From: Cloeon dipterum
Lineage: Eukaryota > Arthropoda > Insecta > Ephemeroptera > Baetidae
Length of the DNA: 64,000 nucleotides
Direction of reading: 5' to 3'
Assembly: GCF_949628265.1 (NCBI RefSeq)
Contig: NC_088786.1
Coordinates: 8,370,001 to 8,434,000 of the forward strand
In this document: one piece after another, positions 39,255 through 51,368 of the stretch
Layout: each line of letters begins with the position of its first letter
Position numbering within the stretch: the stretch's first letter is position 1
Made by a program: the position numbers and the translations under genes
Notes under the pieces: generated by a model
Seen by the model: only the letters and a program-made list of their open reading frames with translations
What the model was told of the DNA's origin: nothing
Database searches by the model: none

Positions 39255-42200
39255 ATGGACGACCTCGGCGACTACTGGACCGAGTACGCCCTCCGACCGC
39301 CAGACCCTCTCCACGAGCCGCTCAGCCTGCAGGACAGCTCGCAGTCGTGGGAGGACGGTGAGTGTATTAATCTCAAATCTCTCTTCTCCTATCAGTCGGA
39401 TGACCACTTCCAATTCGCTAAGCTCACTCATTCACTCAAATTTTAATTGAAAGAAAGCTTTTAAACTAAAGAAAATCCAGGCTAAAGATAACATTTCACT
39501 CGCAAGGAAACTCTAAGGATGTGACGTGACGTTTTATTTTTTATTGATACTATCGGAATGCAATTCTTGTAGGCTTTCATGATTTTAACCACGTAGAGTG
39601 GTAAATTTTGATTCGACGATAAGACATTTTTGGAGATATTAAGAAAATTGATATTGATTAAAAAAACAATTTTTTGCTCAATTTGGCGGAAAATATGATT
39701 TGTTCATTGAGACAAATCGATTTGTGGGTGGTCAGTTTTGACGTTCAGGAAAAAATTAATTTTCCTTTCATTGCCCATTTTTATTTTTAAAAAATTAATT
39801 AACCAAAAACTTTCAGTTTCCATATGGTATTTTTCCCAGAAACCCAGTAGTTAAAAAGGTTTATAATATTTTTTCGAACAATTCCCAATGTTCCCAGCCA
39901 AAGGCAATACTACTTCAACGACTTTTACGGAAAATACAATAAATTATCAATCAAGTATAATCTGATTGAACGAAAGTTAGTATCAAAATCTGATATTTAA
40001 TCAATTTACAATTAAATCTTATCCAGTTTTATTTCCGGACAAATCCCAGTGTAAAAAAACAACGCAATAAGTCATCATCTGCTCTATTTACAGTGATATG
40101 AAATGAAAGATTTCTGCCAACCATTCATAGATCTCCTCCAAGTTTTCTATTGGCTCTAATCTTTGTTTTTGTTGTTAAAAGTGACTAATCGCCACAAGGT
40201 GAATAAGAAATTTACTCAATGACGCATAGAGATATAAAATTGCGACTAATAAATTAAATGACACCATAGATCATTGCTTAATCACCCTCATATAAAAAGG
40301 GCACGAGGATTTCGCTAATTTAGGAAATAACCAACTTTTTCCCACAACAAACTCCCCAATAATATGTATGAATCTATGATTCAGGTTCTTTCATTATTTG
40401 CACAAACAGATTGGTGGGGCTGAGATTAAAATGCGTGAAGAGGGCACACATTATTTTTGCACTGAACATCTGTTTTGGCTCAAGAGCAGTATTTTTACAG
40501 TGATTACCAAATATTGTATATCACATTCATAAATTCGGTTTTAATGGACTCTTTATCTCGGCTCGGCATGACTATGTATAATCTCCGGAAAACCCAACAA
40601 GTGCACATATCATAATGGGTTTCTTAATGAACTGTTTCAAACCGTCACGTGTACAATCTTGTCTAAATTTTAGCAGACATAATTTGCTGCAGCGTAGTTT
40701 TAACATTTAAATTACTATTACGTGTGTGTATGAATGTGAAATATCAAGAGTGGTAGATGAACTGCTTTTTATTTCTGACTTTTTTAAACTCGTCTCAGAA
40801 CGCTTGCGATGGAATTTATTTAATTTTTTAAAAGCACCTGGAAAATCATTGGATTTGGCAGCATTAAAAATTGAGTTCAGTGCAGAAAAGAGCTGTATAT
40901 TGTTGCATTTTTATTTTCTAAACTATTTGTCAATTCTGTGGCCAACAACGAAAAATCCAAGAAGCAGCCCAACAATAAATTTACCGAGGCGGTTGACGCA
41001 TTAACGATTTTCATTTATTGCCCTAAACGTTGATGACGTCAAATTGCACAGGCTGTATTTTTCGCGTTTTAGTTCATTCGCTAGTACTACGACTCATTTC
41101 GCTCCTTCCAACGACTTGTGTTGACTTTTTCATGTAATTGCTCTTTTAATGGCCTGTTTTAAAGCAATTTTTACGTGGCAAAAATGTAAGTTTCATTTGA
41201 ACAACCCTTTTTAGTTAAGATTGCACACCATTTTAGAACCAAGGATTATTCACGCTTTTATTCTTGTTAAATTGAAAAGATTTATTTTATTTTAAGCAAC
41301 TGTCAAAATGTATCAAATTTTAGCCATATTTTAGAGGAGTAGAACTTTTACTCTCCGAAATATTCTCAAAGTGCGAGGATGGAATTTTTAATTTTTGGCT
41401 TATAGAATTATCCTTTTTAGGGAAAGTTGCATCGTAGGGAGGGAGGGTTGATATGCGGGGCTGCTAATGAAGCCTGAAGGGTTGAAAGAGCTGCTGTCAA
41501 GGACAGATGATATGGGGTCTCCACAATTTTTTCTCTTTTAACCGACCTAAGTAAATATAATTCCACTGAACGAAGCCGTTTCTACAATTGGTTTAATTCG
41601 AAATTTTATTTATTGTTAAATTTGAAATGGGATTCCATTATAAACCCTTTCTGTCTTGAATTCTGTAAAAACTTGTTCTGTTGTAATTTTCCTAAAGCTA
41701 AAATCACGGTACAGAAAAATTTTAACAAGGGTAAAATCCCATTGCAAAAATTGGTCCAAAGAATACATTATTTTTTTTTAAAAAAAAAGGTAGAGAAATT
41801 CATCTTGCTGATTTTTTTTAACTTTACAAAGAACTAAAAAATAACCAACATCAACTTTTTACCTATAATTACTTCAACGTCAAACATTTTATTAATTTAT
41901 TTTAATTTATTTTAGATGTTATAGAGGAGCAGAAATTTACCTCTTGAAATGAGATCAAAACAAATTTAAAACTAATCATTATTTCAAATCCGCAGGTGAG
42001 GAGGAGGCGCAATGGCTGCTGGAAGCCGGTCTGGCGCATTTGACAAGCCCGTGGAAGGCGGGTCGCGAGCTGTGGGGCCCGGAGTTGACGGAGGCGATCA
42101 GCAGCCTGCCGTCGCACCAGGCGGAGGCGGTGAGGCGGCGCGTGGACAGCCTCAATCGCACGATCGCGCGGCGCCGCTCGCGGCCTGGCAGGTCGGCTCG

Positions 42201-45200
42201 CAACACGCCGCACATCAAGGACGTGTTCGCGTCGCCGCCCGCGCAGCAGCTGCACCACCGGCCCGATCAGCAGCAGCACATGTCCCTGCCGGTGACGATG
42301 GCCGTCAGGCCGCCGGCACGCAGGGTCGTCTCGGCTTCCACGCCCACTGACTTCACCGACTCGACGGCCAGGTTCGACCTGTTTGGCGGAATGCAAACCA
42401 GAGAGGTCGCTGGGGACTCAGGTAACTTTAAATTCATGCATGAATTAAATTGAAATAGATTATGCTGAAATGTGTTTTGAACTTAAAAATAAAGATAAAT
42501 AAAATAAAATTGACCAAATTTCACTGGTTGAAGGGCAAAAGTGGTCTGAAGTAAACAAAATTTGCACTAAAAATAAAGATTGCGTGATTAAAAAAATTCA
42601 CTGTAATTTTCATATTTACGAGTTTAACGGGACATTTTTGGAACACTCAGTATCTTATTTCCCGGAAGTGCAATTTCAAAAAATAATTTGCTTTGGAGGA
42701 CCAAATTTAATGTCCTTAATCAAAAGTCACTTCTGTTTATATTGGTTTCTTATTTCCTCTTTCAATTTTCAAAATTCGCTTGGATTTTTTTTTAAATTCT
42801 TTTTCCTCAAAGTTTTTCACATGACTTGATAACTTGTGTAAAAATTTATAGGTGGTTATATTTTGTTTTTATTTTCGCGAAATTCCAGTTTGAAACATGA
42901 AAATCCGTCTAATTTGTAAGTCGACAATTTCCCGAAATAAAAAACGTCCTAAAATTCACAACCCTAAACATAAACTTGCGGGTTTATAAACTCCTTGTTG
43001 TATTACCCCCAAAAAAAGCATTGTCTTATTTATTATCAAATCGGTAATACGTTTCTTCTGCAGATTTTAATAGTCGCGAATAATCACGAATCTCAGAACT
43101 TTTTCCAAATGCAACAAAATTTGCAAGTGACTGAATAGTGTATGAATCATGATTGGAGTCAAAAGTCAACTTGTTATTTTTACTCTTATTGCAAATCTGA
43201 CAGAATTGACTCCATTTTTTATTATTAACTATAGGAGACATGGAAAAAATCATCAAGTTCAATTGATATGGCTGAAGTAATAAAAATGCACCAATTAAAT
43301 TTTTTCCTCAATTCAATCAGATGGTGTTTTGATGCTTGGTTACCACCGCATTGGGACGATCAGCACTCCTCGCTCGAGGGAAAAAAGAAGCGGCAGTGAC
43401 CCGACCTCAGAATGTGGAAGCTTGAGGGTGAAAAGGTGTGAACACTTTTACGCAATTTCTAACACGTTTTTAACTGTGAAAATTTCAACTGTGGTTATTT
43501 AAAAATACTTACACTCTAGGGAGGCGACAAACAAGCACTTAGCGAGTCAGAATTACGCCTTTCGCACTTGAAAAACAAACATGTTGTTAAATCGAGCCAT
43601 ATTTTCCAGCCCCGATTTGGTAGAGTGCGTGTCGATGATCAACCAAGAGAAAATCCCGAACCCCGCCTTGATAATCCCGATCAGGAGAGCGTCTTCGCAG
43701 GGCCACCTGGCCTCGGAGGAGGCCAAACTTGCCGTTGAAGCAGAGGTTCGAAGGCTCACCTTCCCCTTCAAATTTTATTTTAAATTTTGGCATTGCAGTG
43801 GCTGAAATGGTCAGCCAGGATCACCAGTCCGGAGGAGGAGCGGGGCTTCGACGAGCGCTTCGGCCGCACCAACTTCGACAGCCTCGGCGAGGAGGACAAA
43901 AAGAGATTGCGGCCGATCCTGATACTCGAGGTGACCCCTCTGCTCGATCTCTGTGGCGCCCCCGGATTAAAGATGAAGCCTAACAAGAAGAAACGCAGAG
44001 ACGGTGAGAGGCCACTGCTTAATTGGATCGGCCGGCTAACTCTTTTTATTCTAATGCTCTGCAGAGCCGAACAGCACTGGTGTGTTTGGTGTTCCTTTGG
44101 CGACCCTATTGGAGAGAGATAGCCGACTGCCTGGTTGTGAAGACTTAAAAATTCCTTACATTATTCAAAAGGTAAATAAACACTGCACGCACATTCCATT
44201 TATTAATTGATGATCACTTTTATGCAGTATGCAATAGAAAATTGGAGGAATTTTTTTTTAGATAAAACGTGATTAAAACTGGTTATTTTATTTTAATTCT
44301 AAACTGCTGAACGTAATTTTTTTATTTATCCCGTAATTTTTTCAAACGGTTTCAAATAGAGATTCTTCCTTAAAATAGATTTAAAACTGATTTAAAGTTT
44401 TTTATATACTCCATTTTTTAAATTTTATTTATTTCTTAATTATTTTAGCCCTTTTAAATAAATCATTTTTTTCAGCTCCTCCAACTGCTGGAGAGAGAAT
44501 CTTGCCTTCGTGAGGAGGGACTGTTGCGTGTGGCCGGGAGCCGAGCGAGGATGGACGCGGCCGCTGCTGCCCTGCAGTCGGACTTTTACGGCCCGTACCG
44601 GGAGGAGAAAGCGATCAGGGCCCTCGACGCTCTCAGCCCGCACGACCTGGGTTCCTTGCTGAAAAAGCTTCTACGTGAGCTGCCGCAGCCCCTGCTGACT
44701 GCCCAGCTGCTTGATTCGTTCTACCACTGCCATGGTTAGTTTCACTTCCCTTGAAATCATTTTTTATTAAAGTTGTAACAACTTTTTCGTGATCTGAATT
44801 TTTCTAAAATATTTTTTAAATCCAACTTATCTGAAAGAGAAATATACAATAATTAAAATCATGATGGTTATTAATTAATAACAAATGGAAATGAATTATT
44901 TAAAAAAATGTATTTGTTTTTAATTTGGCTCAATTGTTCTAAAATTAGTAAGGAATTTAACCAATCTTGCATGAATTTTGTAGCGCTGACGATTCAAAAT
45001 GACAAGGAAAAGGCGCTGCGACTGCTGTGCCTGCTGCTGCCGCCGGTTGAACGGCATGTCCTGCAAGCCTTGTTCGACTTCCTGGGGCAGGTGGCGGACA
45101 GGAGGGACTACAACAAGATGACCCTCAACAATGTAGCCATGATCTTTGCCCCGAATTTGTTCCCTCCGACGTGGCTGCAGAAGTTCGCCACGGCCGGCGA

Positions 45201-46441
45201 CCAAGAAGGTCACCTTAACCAACAGGTGAGGCCCCATTTGAAAGATAAATAATAACAATTTATTTATTGTGCTTAAAAAAGTAATGGAATAATTAATCCA
45301 TTATTTAAAATTGACCATTAAAAACTTAAGATTTTTTAGACCTCTATTTTTTGCTCTTTTTTACTATTTCACTTAAAAATAAAATCGCAGCCTGTCTAAT
45401 GAAGAGTGTGAAAAATGGCTCTATCACCTTTGCCTAGCCTTGCAAATAATTAACTTCACGCAAAACATGACGGACCAGTTCACTCGAGGAAGCACAAACA
45501 GCCTATTTACCCTTGTTGTGTTTGATCATTTTATCAGGTGCAAGTGGCAGCTGATAGCTGTCGGCTGGTGGAACTGATGGTGCAAATAAGAGACGTGCTT
45601 TGGAGTGTGCCTCCGTCCTTGGTGCGCCAGCTGAGGCAACAGCACGAGAACGAAAGATACTTGGCAGCTTACCACAACTCGAAGGAAAACAACAAACCTG
45701 TGAGTAGTGCGGCAATATTTGCTCTGACGACGTCAATTTACTATAATTTTCTTATTTTTACAGATGAAAAAGTTACTCAGTCGGAAACCATTGCTCAAAG
45801 AGTCAATAGTGCGTGTTGTTGAAAACGAAGTCGACTTCCAAGAGGGCGTGCTCAGGGTCAATGCGCCCCAGTTTCACCTCAAGGACTTCCCAATTCAACT
45901 GAATGAATCTACCACCGCTGGAGACATCATTTTAGAGTGAGATTTTATTTAATTAATCTTATCAAACGGCTTCACTATGCGGGGAAATACCAAGAGGATG
46001 AAATCAATGCCCAAGTGTATCAGAGGAATTTATTTGTTTTAAACTTTTGTTTCTCCCCTTTTTGCAGACTTGTTGAACAAGCCAACGCACAGCCTGACGC
46101 CCCAGGCAGCTCGACAAATCAACACCTAAAACTGCGGCGGCAAGACGCGAGGAACAGGGCTCTGTGTGAATTGGCCCCCAACGGCAACCTGAGCTGCTTG
46201 CTTGCGTCGGCCGACGCCAACACGGCCCTGCTGACGCACTTCCTCTACGAAAGGGGAGGAAATATTGGTGAGTCACGATTAGCAGCACCTGCATATGGAT
46301 GGGTTCTGATTATGTGATGTTGCAGGCCAAAGACAAATCCCCCAAACGGCCAAGATGTTGTGCGTTTATAAAGAAAACCCCAACGCCCAGTGGATTGTGG
46401 TTTGCCATCATAGGAATGGGATACCCTCACTGGAATCATAG
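39255..46441 (+). CDS. conu: RhoGAP of the conundrum / ARHGAP18-28-40 family, 12 coding exons
   Basis: Exons: 39243-39357 (ATG 39255), 41996-42421, 43321-43435, 43610-43745, 43799-44003, 44065-44171, 44476-44734, 44984-45225, 45538-45699, 45764-45936, 46068-46267, 46326-46441; about 747 residues from this start. It accelerates GTP hydrolysis by Rho-type GTPases, in this family acting on Rho1/RhoA at the cortex. The N-terminal family box is present (DYWTEYALRPPD, then EEEAQWLLEAGLAHL). The RhoGAP domain spans about residues 334-530: GVFGVPLATLLERD, arginine finger in EEGLLRVAGS (about Arg382) and MTLNNVAMIFAPNLFPP. The C-terminal ubiquitin-fold-like part ends HFLYERGGNIGQR...NAQWIVV, also typical. 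The reading frame continues upstream through the acceptor (DRRR before Met), which permits alternative starts. Exon 4 has an in-frame-stop-free start only at acceptor TTCCAG (43609). Intron 1 (39358-41995) shows no other gene. Confidence 0.92.
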
Positions 46442-47269
46442 TTACTTTTACCACCGGTTACAAATGCAGCTAGAATTACGTCGCAAAGTTCATTTAATAA
46501 ACAGACTATATTTTACAATATTACGATTCCTGAGTTTCTTTTTCTACAACTTTCATTTGGTGGGGTTGAATTTCTTGAATTCAAGCCATTTTCATTCAAT
46601 TTATTTATTCTACGATATTAGCGATTTAGCAAGTGTTGGTACTCCAAAGGAAATGATTGGATTAAACATCAAAATCGATTGAATAATGAAATCTGAAGCC
46701 AGTGATGATTATTAATTGGGAAACTGGGTTTGACAAAGCAAAATCAATTGATGAGTCATTTTTACTTCCCAGAGAGTTTTTCTAACTTTCAACTACGGCT
46801 GAGAAAAATGCAAATAGTTCATAAGTTTTACTTGATAAACATTGCTATTCCGAAAATAAAAAGGTGATTTATAAATTCTAATTTTAAAAAAAAATTTCTC
46901 TGTGCAATCCACGATTATTTATTAATCAAACACAAAATATTCAGAATGGTAGCAGTTGCAGAACTCAAATAAAAAGGTGATATTAATTTATTAAAAAAAT
47001 CGAATTCTTTGCGCGATCTAATTTTCTTACCCTTTAAATTCTAAGAGATATATAAAAGCTATTGCTCTATGGAAAAATATTCTAATTTCTCTAAAATTAA
47101 ATAAGAATATATTTGTTTAGGACAGAAATATACAAAGTATTTTACTGCCAATAAAAATAAATACATACCGATACATACATATTTATGCAATCACACTGAA
47201 CTAACATTCAAAAAAAGGTCATTTACAGTTACAATTCAGGTACAAAATATCGTTCACTAAAAAGTTACC
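46442..47269. other. AT-rich intergenic region
   Basis: The 3' UTR of the RhoGAP gene is expected at the left. The rest is AT-rich with no recognisable feature. Confidence 0.5.
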
Positions 47270-47725
47270 TTAATATTGACGAGCACTATTAGCTTTGTAA
47301 CCACACACGCCCAGATAGGAACTTTTCCGAAGGGTAAATAACACCACTCGGTTTGCTGCCGGCACAGGTACCGCATGCTCGTTTGGCACCTGCACAGCAG
47401 GTTTCCTAGGCCGCCGGGCGACCCCTACAAAATCAAAGCGGAACACCTTCAAATTCTGAGTGTGGTAATCGAAGGAGTCTGGGATGTCATTTTTCGGCAG
47501 AGCAATCCGTGCTTGAAGATTTGTCAAGCTGTTTTTTAAATCATTGCTAATTCGCGCGAGAGCAGCATATTCAATGATTTGGGAATCTCCAAAATAGAGC
47601 TTTTTGAGCTGTTTCATATTGGAAATGCACTCACACAGTTGTTCTTCGAGAAACGCAGAAAGGTGGTCTTGATGGCTTCCAAAAATATTGCATTTCGTCA
47701 TTTTCAGCGTCACGATTTTCGGAAG
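47270..47725 (-). pseudogene. Leucine-rich-repeat-like open frame beyond a stop codon
   Basis: Directly downstream of the TAA that ends the F-box-like gene, the same frame stays open for about 150 codons: LPKIVTLKMTKCNIFGS, then CISNMKQLKKLYFGDSQIIE and NLKVFRFDFVG, which look like degenerate leucine-rich repeats, then a basic proline-rich end. It has no splice acceptor of its own between the stop and its start. Likely explanations are a nonsense mutation in a longer F-box/LRR gene, an unrecognised splice form, or a sequence error. Confidence 0.4.
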
Positions 47726-48226
47726 TTAGATTAAAATCCATCTTAAGATCTGCAATTGGCGAATACGTAATTTAGTCTATTAATGAATTAAACTATAATT
47801 TACAATTTGTTAATATTTACCACCAATAGCTGCTTTTTCTGCAAATCCACCGGACAGAATGACATCAGACCTCCGATTTCCACTTCTTTTGGCTGAGCAT
47901 ACTTCAGGACGGTCTTGTAAAACCAGAGTTTTTGTTTGAATTTTTTCGCTGACACATCCTCCTCCTCGGTGCACCACTGGCTCTGCAATTCTTTCGCCAC
48001 TTCCTGCTGTAGGGTGATAGCTGTTAAAAGAGACGATAAACGTAATTAGCACGAAGATATGTCAGGATGAAAATTGTAACTTACGTAGAGAATCCAACTG
48101 CTGAGTTGAGGCGTTCTTCAGCACTTCCTCCACGGTGCGTTCCATTAAACTCTTGCTGCTCTCCAACTTGAAATCGTCCAGTTTCATAGTGCTGATAGTG
48201 CTCGATTCTACAACTTCATCGGCCAT
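47726..48226 (-). CDS. F-box-like protein, short or truncated, three exons
   Basis: Exons (-): 48085-48226, 47821-48020 and 47726-47749, predicting about 121 residues. Not a named gene I recognise. The segment SLMERTVEEVLKN...LDSLPITLQQEVAKEL has the spacing of F-box-like domains (L..LP..LQ..V...L), which recruit SKP1 of SCF ubiquitin ligases and are often followed by leucine-rich repeats. Here the third exon adds only seven codons (ILRWILI) before TAA, yet repeat-like sequence continues in the same frame beyond it. A UTR acceptor (TTTATAG|GGCAAA) just upstream of the ATG suggests a non-coding first exon. The gene may be broken or recently shortened. The F-box assignment is inference from pattern alone. 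Confidence 0.5.
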
Positions 48227-51200
48227 TTTAATTTGCCCTATAAAAATTTTTAGTTTTAGTTTAAAATCGGATAAAATTAACACTCAAGATAGAAATATAT
48301 ACAAACAACCCGACAGTTGAAACATGCTGCAGAGAGCTAATAAATTGACATCGCTGCTATAAATCGAGCAATCAATTAAAATCTGACAAAATGCAGCAAT
48401 TTTGTTGACTCACGGATTGTCCACTTCAGTTTTTCCAAATTAACTTAAAATCGGTTTAAATTTGTGATCAGCAAACCTGCTTTTTATATATAAATTATTG
48501 ACCCTTGATAAGCTTTCTTAAATTATCCTTCAAAATCGCAGAATTTTTCAGCTCGATTGAAAATTTTTACTGTCTTTATGGGCTTTATTTCGTTGTTAGT
48601 CAGGTTTCCCTATTTTGTAAAACATGTTTCTTGATCGAGTCACCGCCCGCAAGCAAGCATATTGTGTGTACGTGCAGTTCCTTGCGAACAGCAGCAAGCA
48701 TACACGCTCATTTTCTACGATTTCCGATGGCAGGAAACTAAACAGCACAAAATCTTAATGACGAGTAAAGAATCGCGACTGGTGTATATAACCCCTTTTG
48801 GTTATACAGCTCGCGTAGCAGGTGCATCTCGTTTGAGACTTGCAAAAAATTATTATACCATGCTGCCATAAATAAATTATAGTACTAAATATTATACACT
48901 GTTTGATACATGAAAATTGACGTGGTATCCCATCAAATACACAATTTCATTCGCTGATAAAAGGAGAGCGGCAGTTTAAGTGGACACGACTCGTGCTTCA
49001 GCCACTGCACATATAATATTTAAGATATTTAACGCAATCGAAATGTATTCTTAGATTTGAAAAATAATCTGCGTGTTATTTTTTCTTCTTGTCCCCGGAA
49101 TTTACTCATGTTGGAATGTGGGAGAATCGAGGGAGAGAGGATCTTAATGGTACGTTCGTGACAGATCCTGTTGGGAGAGGATAAAAGAAGCCTCAATACA
49201 ACACATTGTGCTATATATTGGATATATTGGTTCTTTTGAAGTAAACAACCTTGTTCAATGGCGTCGCACCCCCTGCTGAGGAATGATTGAACCTTTTTCC
49301 CTTGCGAGCCCAACGGTCTCAAACCAAATATTCTAGAAGGTTATATATTATACTGGTGCATGATATATATTAAATATTTTTCTTTAAACTTTTCCTTATA
49401 GCATAAACCTTTTAGGCATGGCTTTCAATTGAATGAACAATTCTAATTGGATTATTTGGACTCACTTAAAAAAATTATGTGAGTTTTTTTAACTCTCATT
49501 TAAATGAAATTATTTGTGGCTTTGATTTCTCAGGCGAGATGGCTAATTTTCGTTCATGTTGTCAGCCAGCGTCCTTCGCGACTTTGATTAATTAAAACTA
49601 AGCTGTGTCTGACACGCAAGGTCCGATGAAACAGTCGAAAAAGAAAATGGAAATTGCCCGACGCGAGAAGAAAATGGCGTAGTTAAAATCTTTGAGCTAC
49701 TATTAATAATTGATATGACTCTTTTTAATTATTAAAACTGGCCAGCTGCAAAAAAATAAAGCCAGTGCCGTGTATGCCTAAACTATAAAGGCAAAGCCGT
49801 CCCGCCGGAGGAAATAAGGTTAACAAATTGAAAAGTTGTGAAGTAAAATTAGTTTCACATGCTCTAATAACGTACAGCAGTTCTTTCAGTAAAACACATT
49901 TCAAGAAAATACATGCCTCGTCGTTTTGTTCTCAAATTAGTGAAGATATTTTCAAGCCCTTCATAAGCGAAAATTACCAATTTGAGCCACAAGGGGCTGT
50001 GGCAAAGCAGAAAAATTGATGTTTCCTCATAGTTTTGAAAATAAATCATCCAAAATAGGAGGATATGAAATAAAATTTCAAGTAAAAGATAACCAAGTAC
50101 ATAGGCAACAAGCAAAATTAACAACTCACGTTTGAATTGAAGAAATTAGATGGGCAAGATTATTTTTCTGCACGCACACGTGGCTATGGCGTTGATCGCA
50201 GGAGAAGTCAAAGCAGTATGATTCATAGCGAATTGCAGCGCCCTACTCAGGGTGTTAGGGGGTAGAGAAGAATAGCTTGCCCTGCACGTGAGCGCCACCG
50301 CTTATTTTTGTATTTTTTGTTAACTCCAAATCTCGGGTTCTAACTATCAGAATTGCAAAAATTAGGTACCTTTAGACACGTCTTGAATAGCTGAATATAG
50401 TTTAAGGTGTTCTAAATCCTTTCAACCCCTTGATTTGGTTTTATTAAAAATGTACTCAAAAGCTTTTTCCTCAGTTTTAAAATTATTATATCAATCAGGG
50501 TTGGAAAATAAGCACCCCTAAACCCTTCAGCTCGTCAGGGGAGGTTGAAATGAGTTCAATGATGGCTAGTTTTTGTAATTCTGTTGTTTAGAACCCAAGA
50601 TTTCGAGTTGCGAAAATTTACGAAAATAAAAAATATTATTTTTTATTTAAGAGTATTTATTTTTCTCGAAAAAATTCAAAGCTCTATGAAAATTTTTGTG
50701 AAGTTCACACATGGGACAAAATTTGAATACATTTCCTAATGTCCCAAAATCCTTTTTAAAAATACATTTAGATTTTTTATTGTTCAATATTTTTTCGTGG
50801 ATTGATAAGCACTTAAGAGTGATCAATATTATTACAAGGTTTCAACCATGAATTTAGCGACACACCACGTGAAAAACAGAAAATAATTGGTACATGAGAA
50901 TCTTGACAACGGCAACTTTGCAATTGAAGTCGCATTTTTTTAAAATAGTACCCGGCTGGCTGACGTGGCTCGCAAAAACTGGTGGCTGCGGCTGGCTCAA
51001 AATTTGAGCGAAAAAGGCGGCGATAATTGAGCAATGGTCCATGGTGGACCAACAAACCCCAAAAGTGAAGGAAGTTCTATAATATCTTCCTCGGCAGAAA
51101 GGTTACAAAATTCTTTTGTTTGATTTCCCCTGTTTTTACAAATAAAATTCTCGATTTAGTCAGAAAAGCCTGAAGGTATTTATTTTTATTCGCATCAAAG

Positions 51201-51368
51201 AAATACAACAATCCTACAAACTGCAGAGGTTGATTGATTTTTGTACATTTTCTTATCTATTTTAATGAGCCTTAAAATACTTATTTTTAGACGGAGAGGG
51301 ATCAGATTAATAGCCATTAATTAAAAATAAATCATCCTGTACACAACAACAACCAACGAGATAAAAGC
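48227..51368. other. Intergenic region with one diverged fold-back copy
   Basis: About 3.1 kb without a convincing gene. It holds a diverged member of the fold-back family at about 50310-50610, AT-rich runs (49330-49380) and the IGBP1 3' UTR on the right. Several open frames of 60-97 codons (for example 49029-49322 on the minus strand) lack family features and splice context. Confidence 0.45.
50310..50610. repeat. Diverged fold-back element related to 12813-14027
   Basis: The left arm (about 50325-50415) matches 13285-13380 in the order AACTCCAAATCTCGGGTTCTAA, ATCAGAAT.GCAAAAA, ACACGTCTTGA. The right arm (about 50515-50605) is its reverse complement at about 75% identity and also matches the intact element: CACCCCTAAACCCTTCAGCTC and GTCAGGGGAGGTTGAAA. 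Only the central third of the element is recognisable, so ends and target duplication could not be defined. Confidence 0.6.

Noticed and set aside
42012-42350. A 112-codon second frame inside RhoGAP exon 2
   Set aside because: It is a shadow of a GC-rich coding exon whose main frame carries the family motif.
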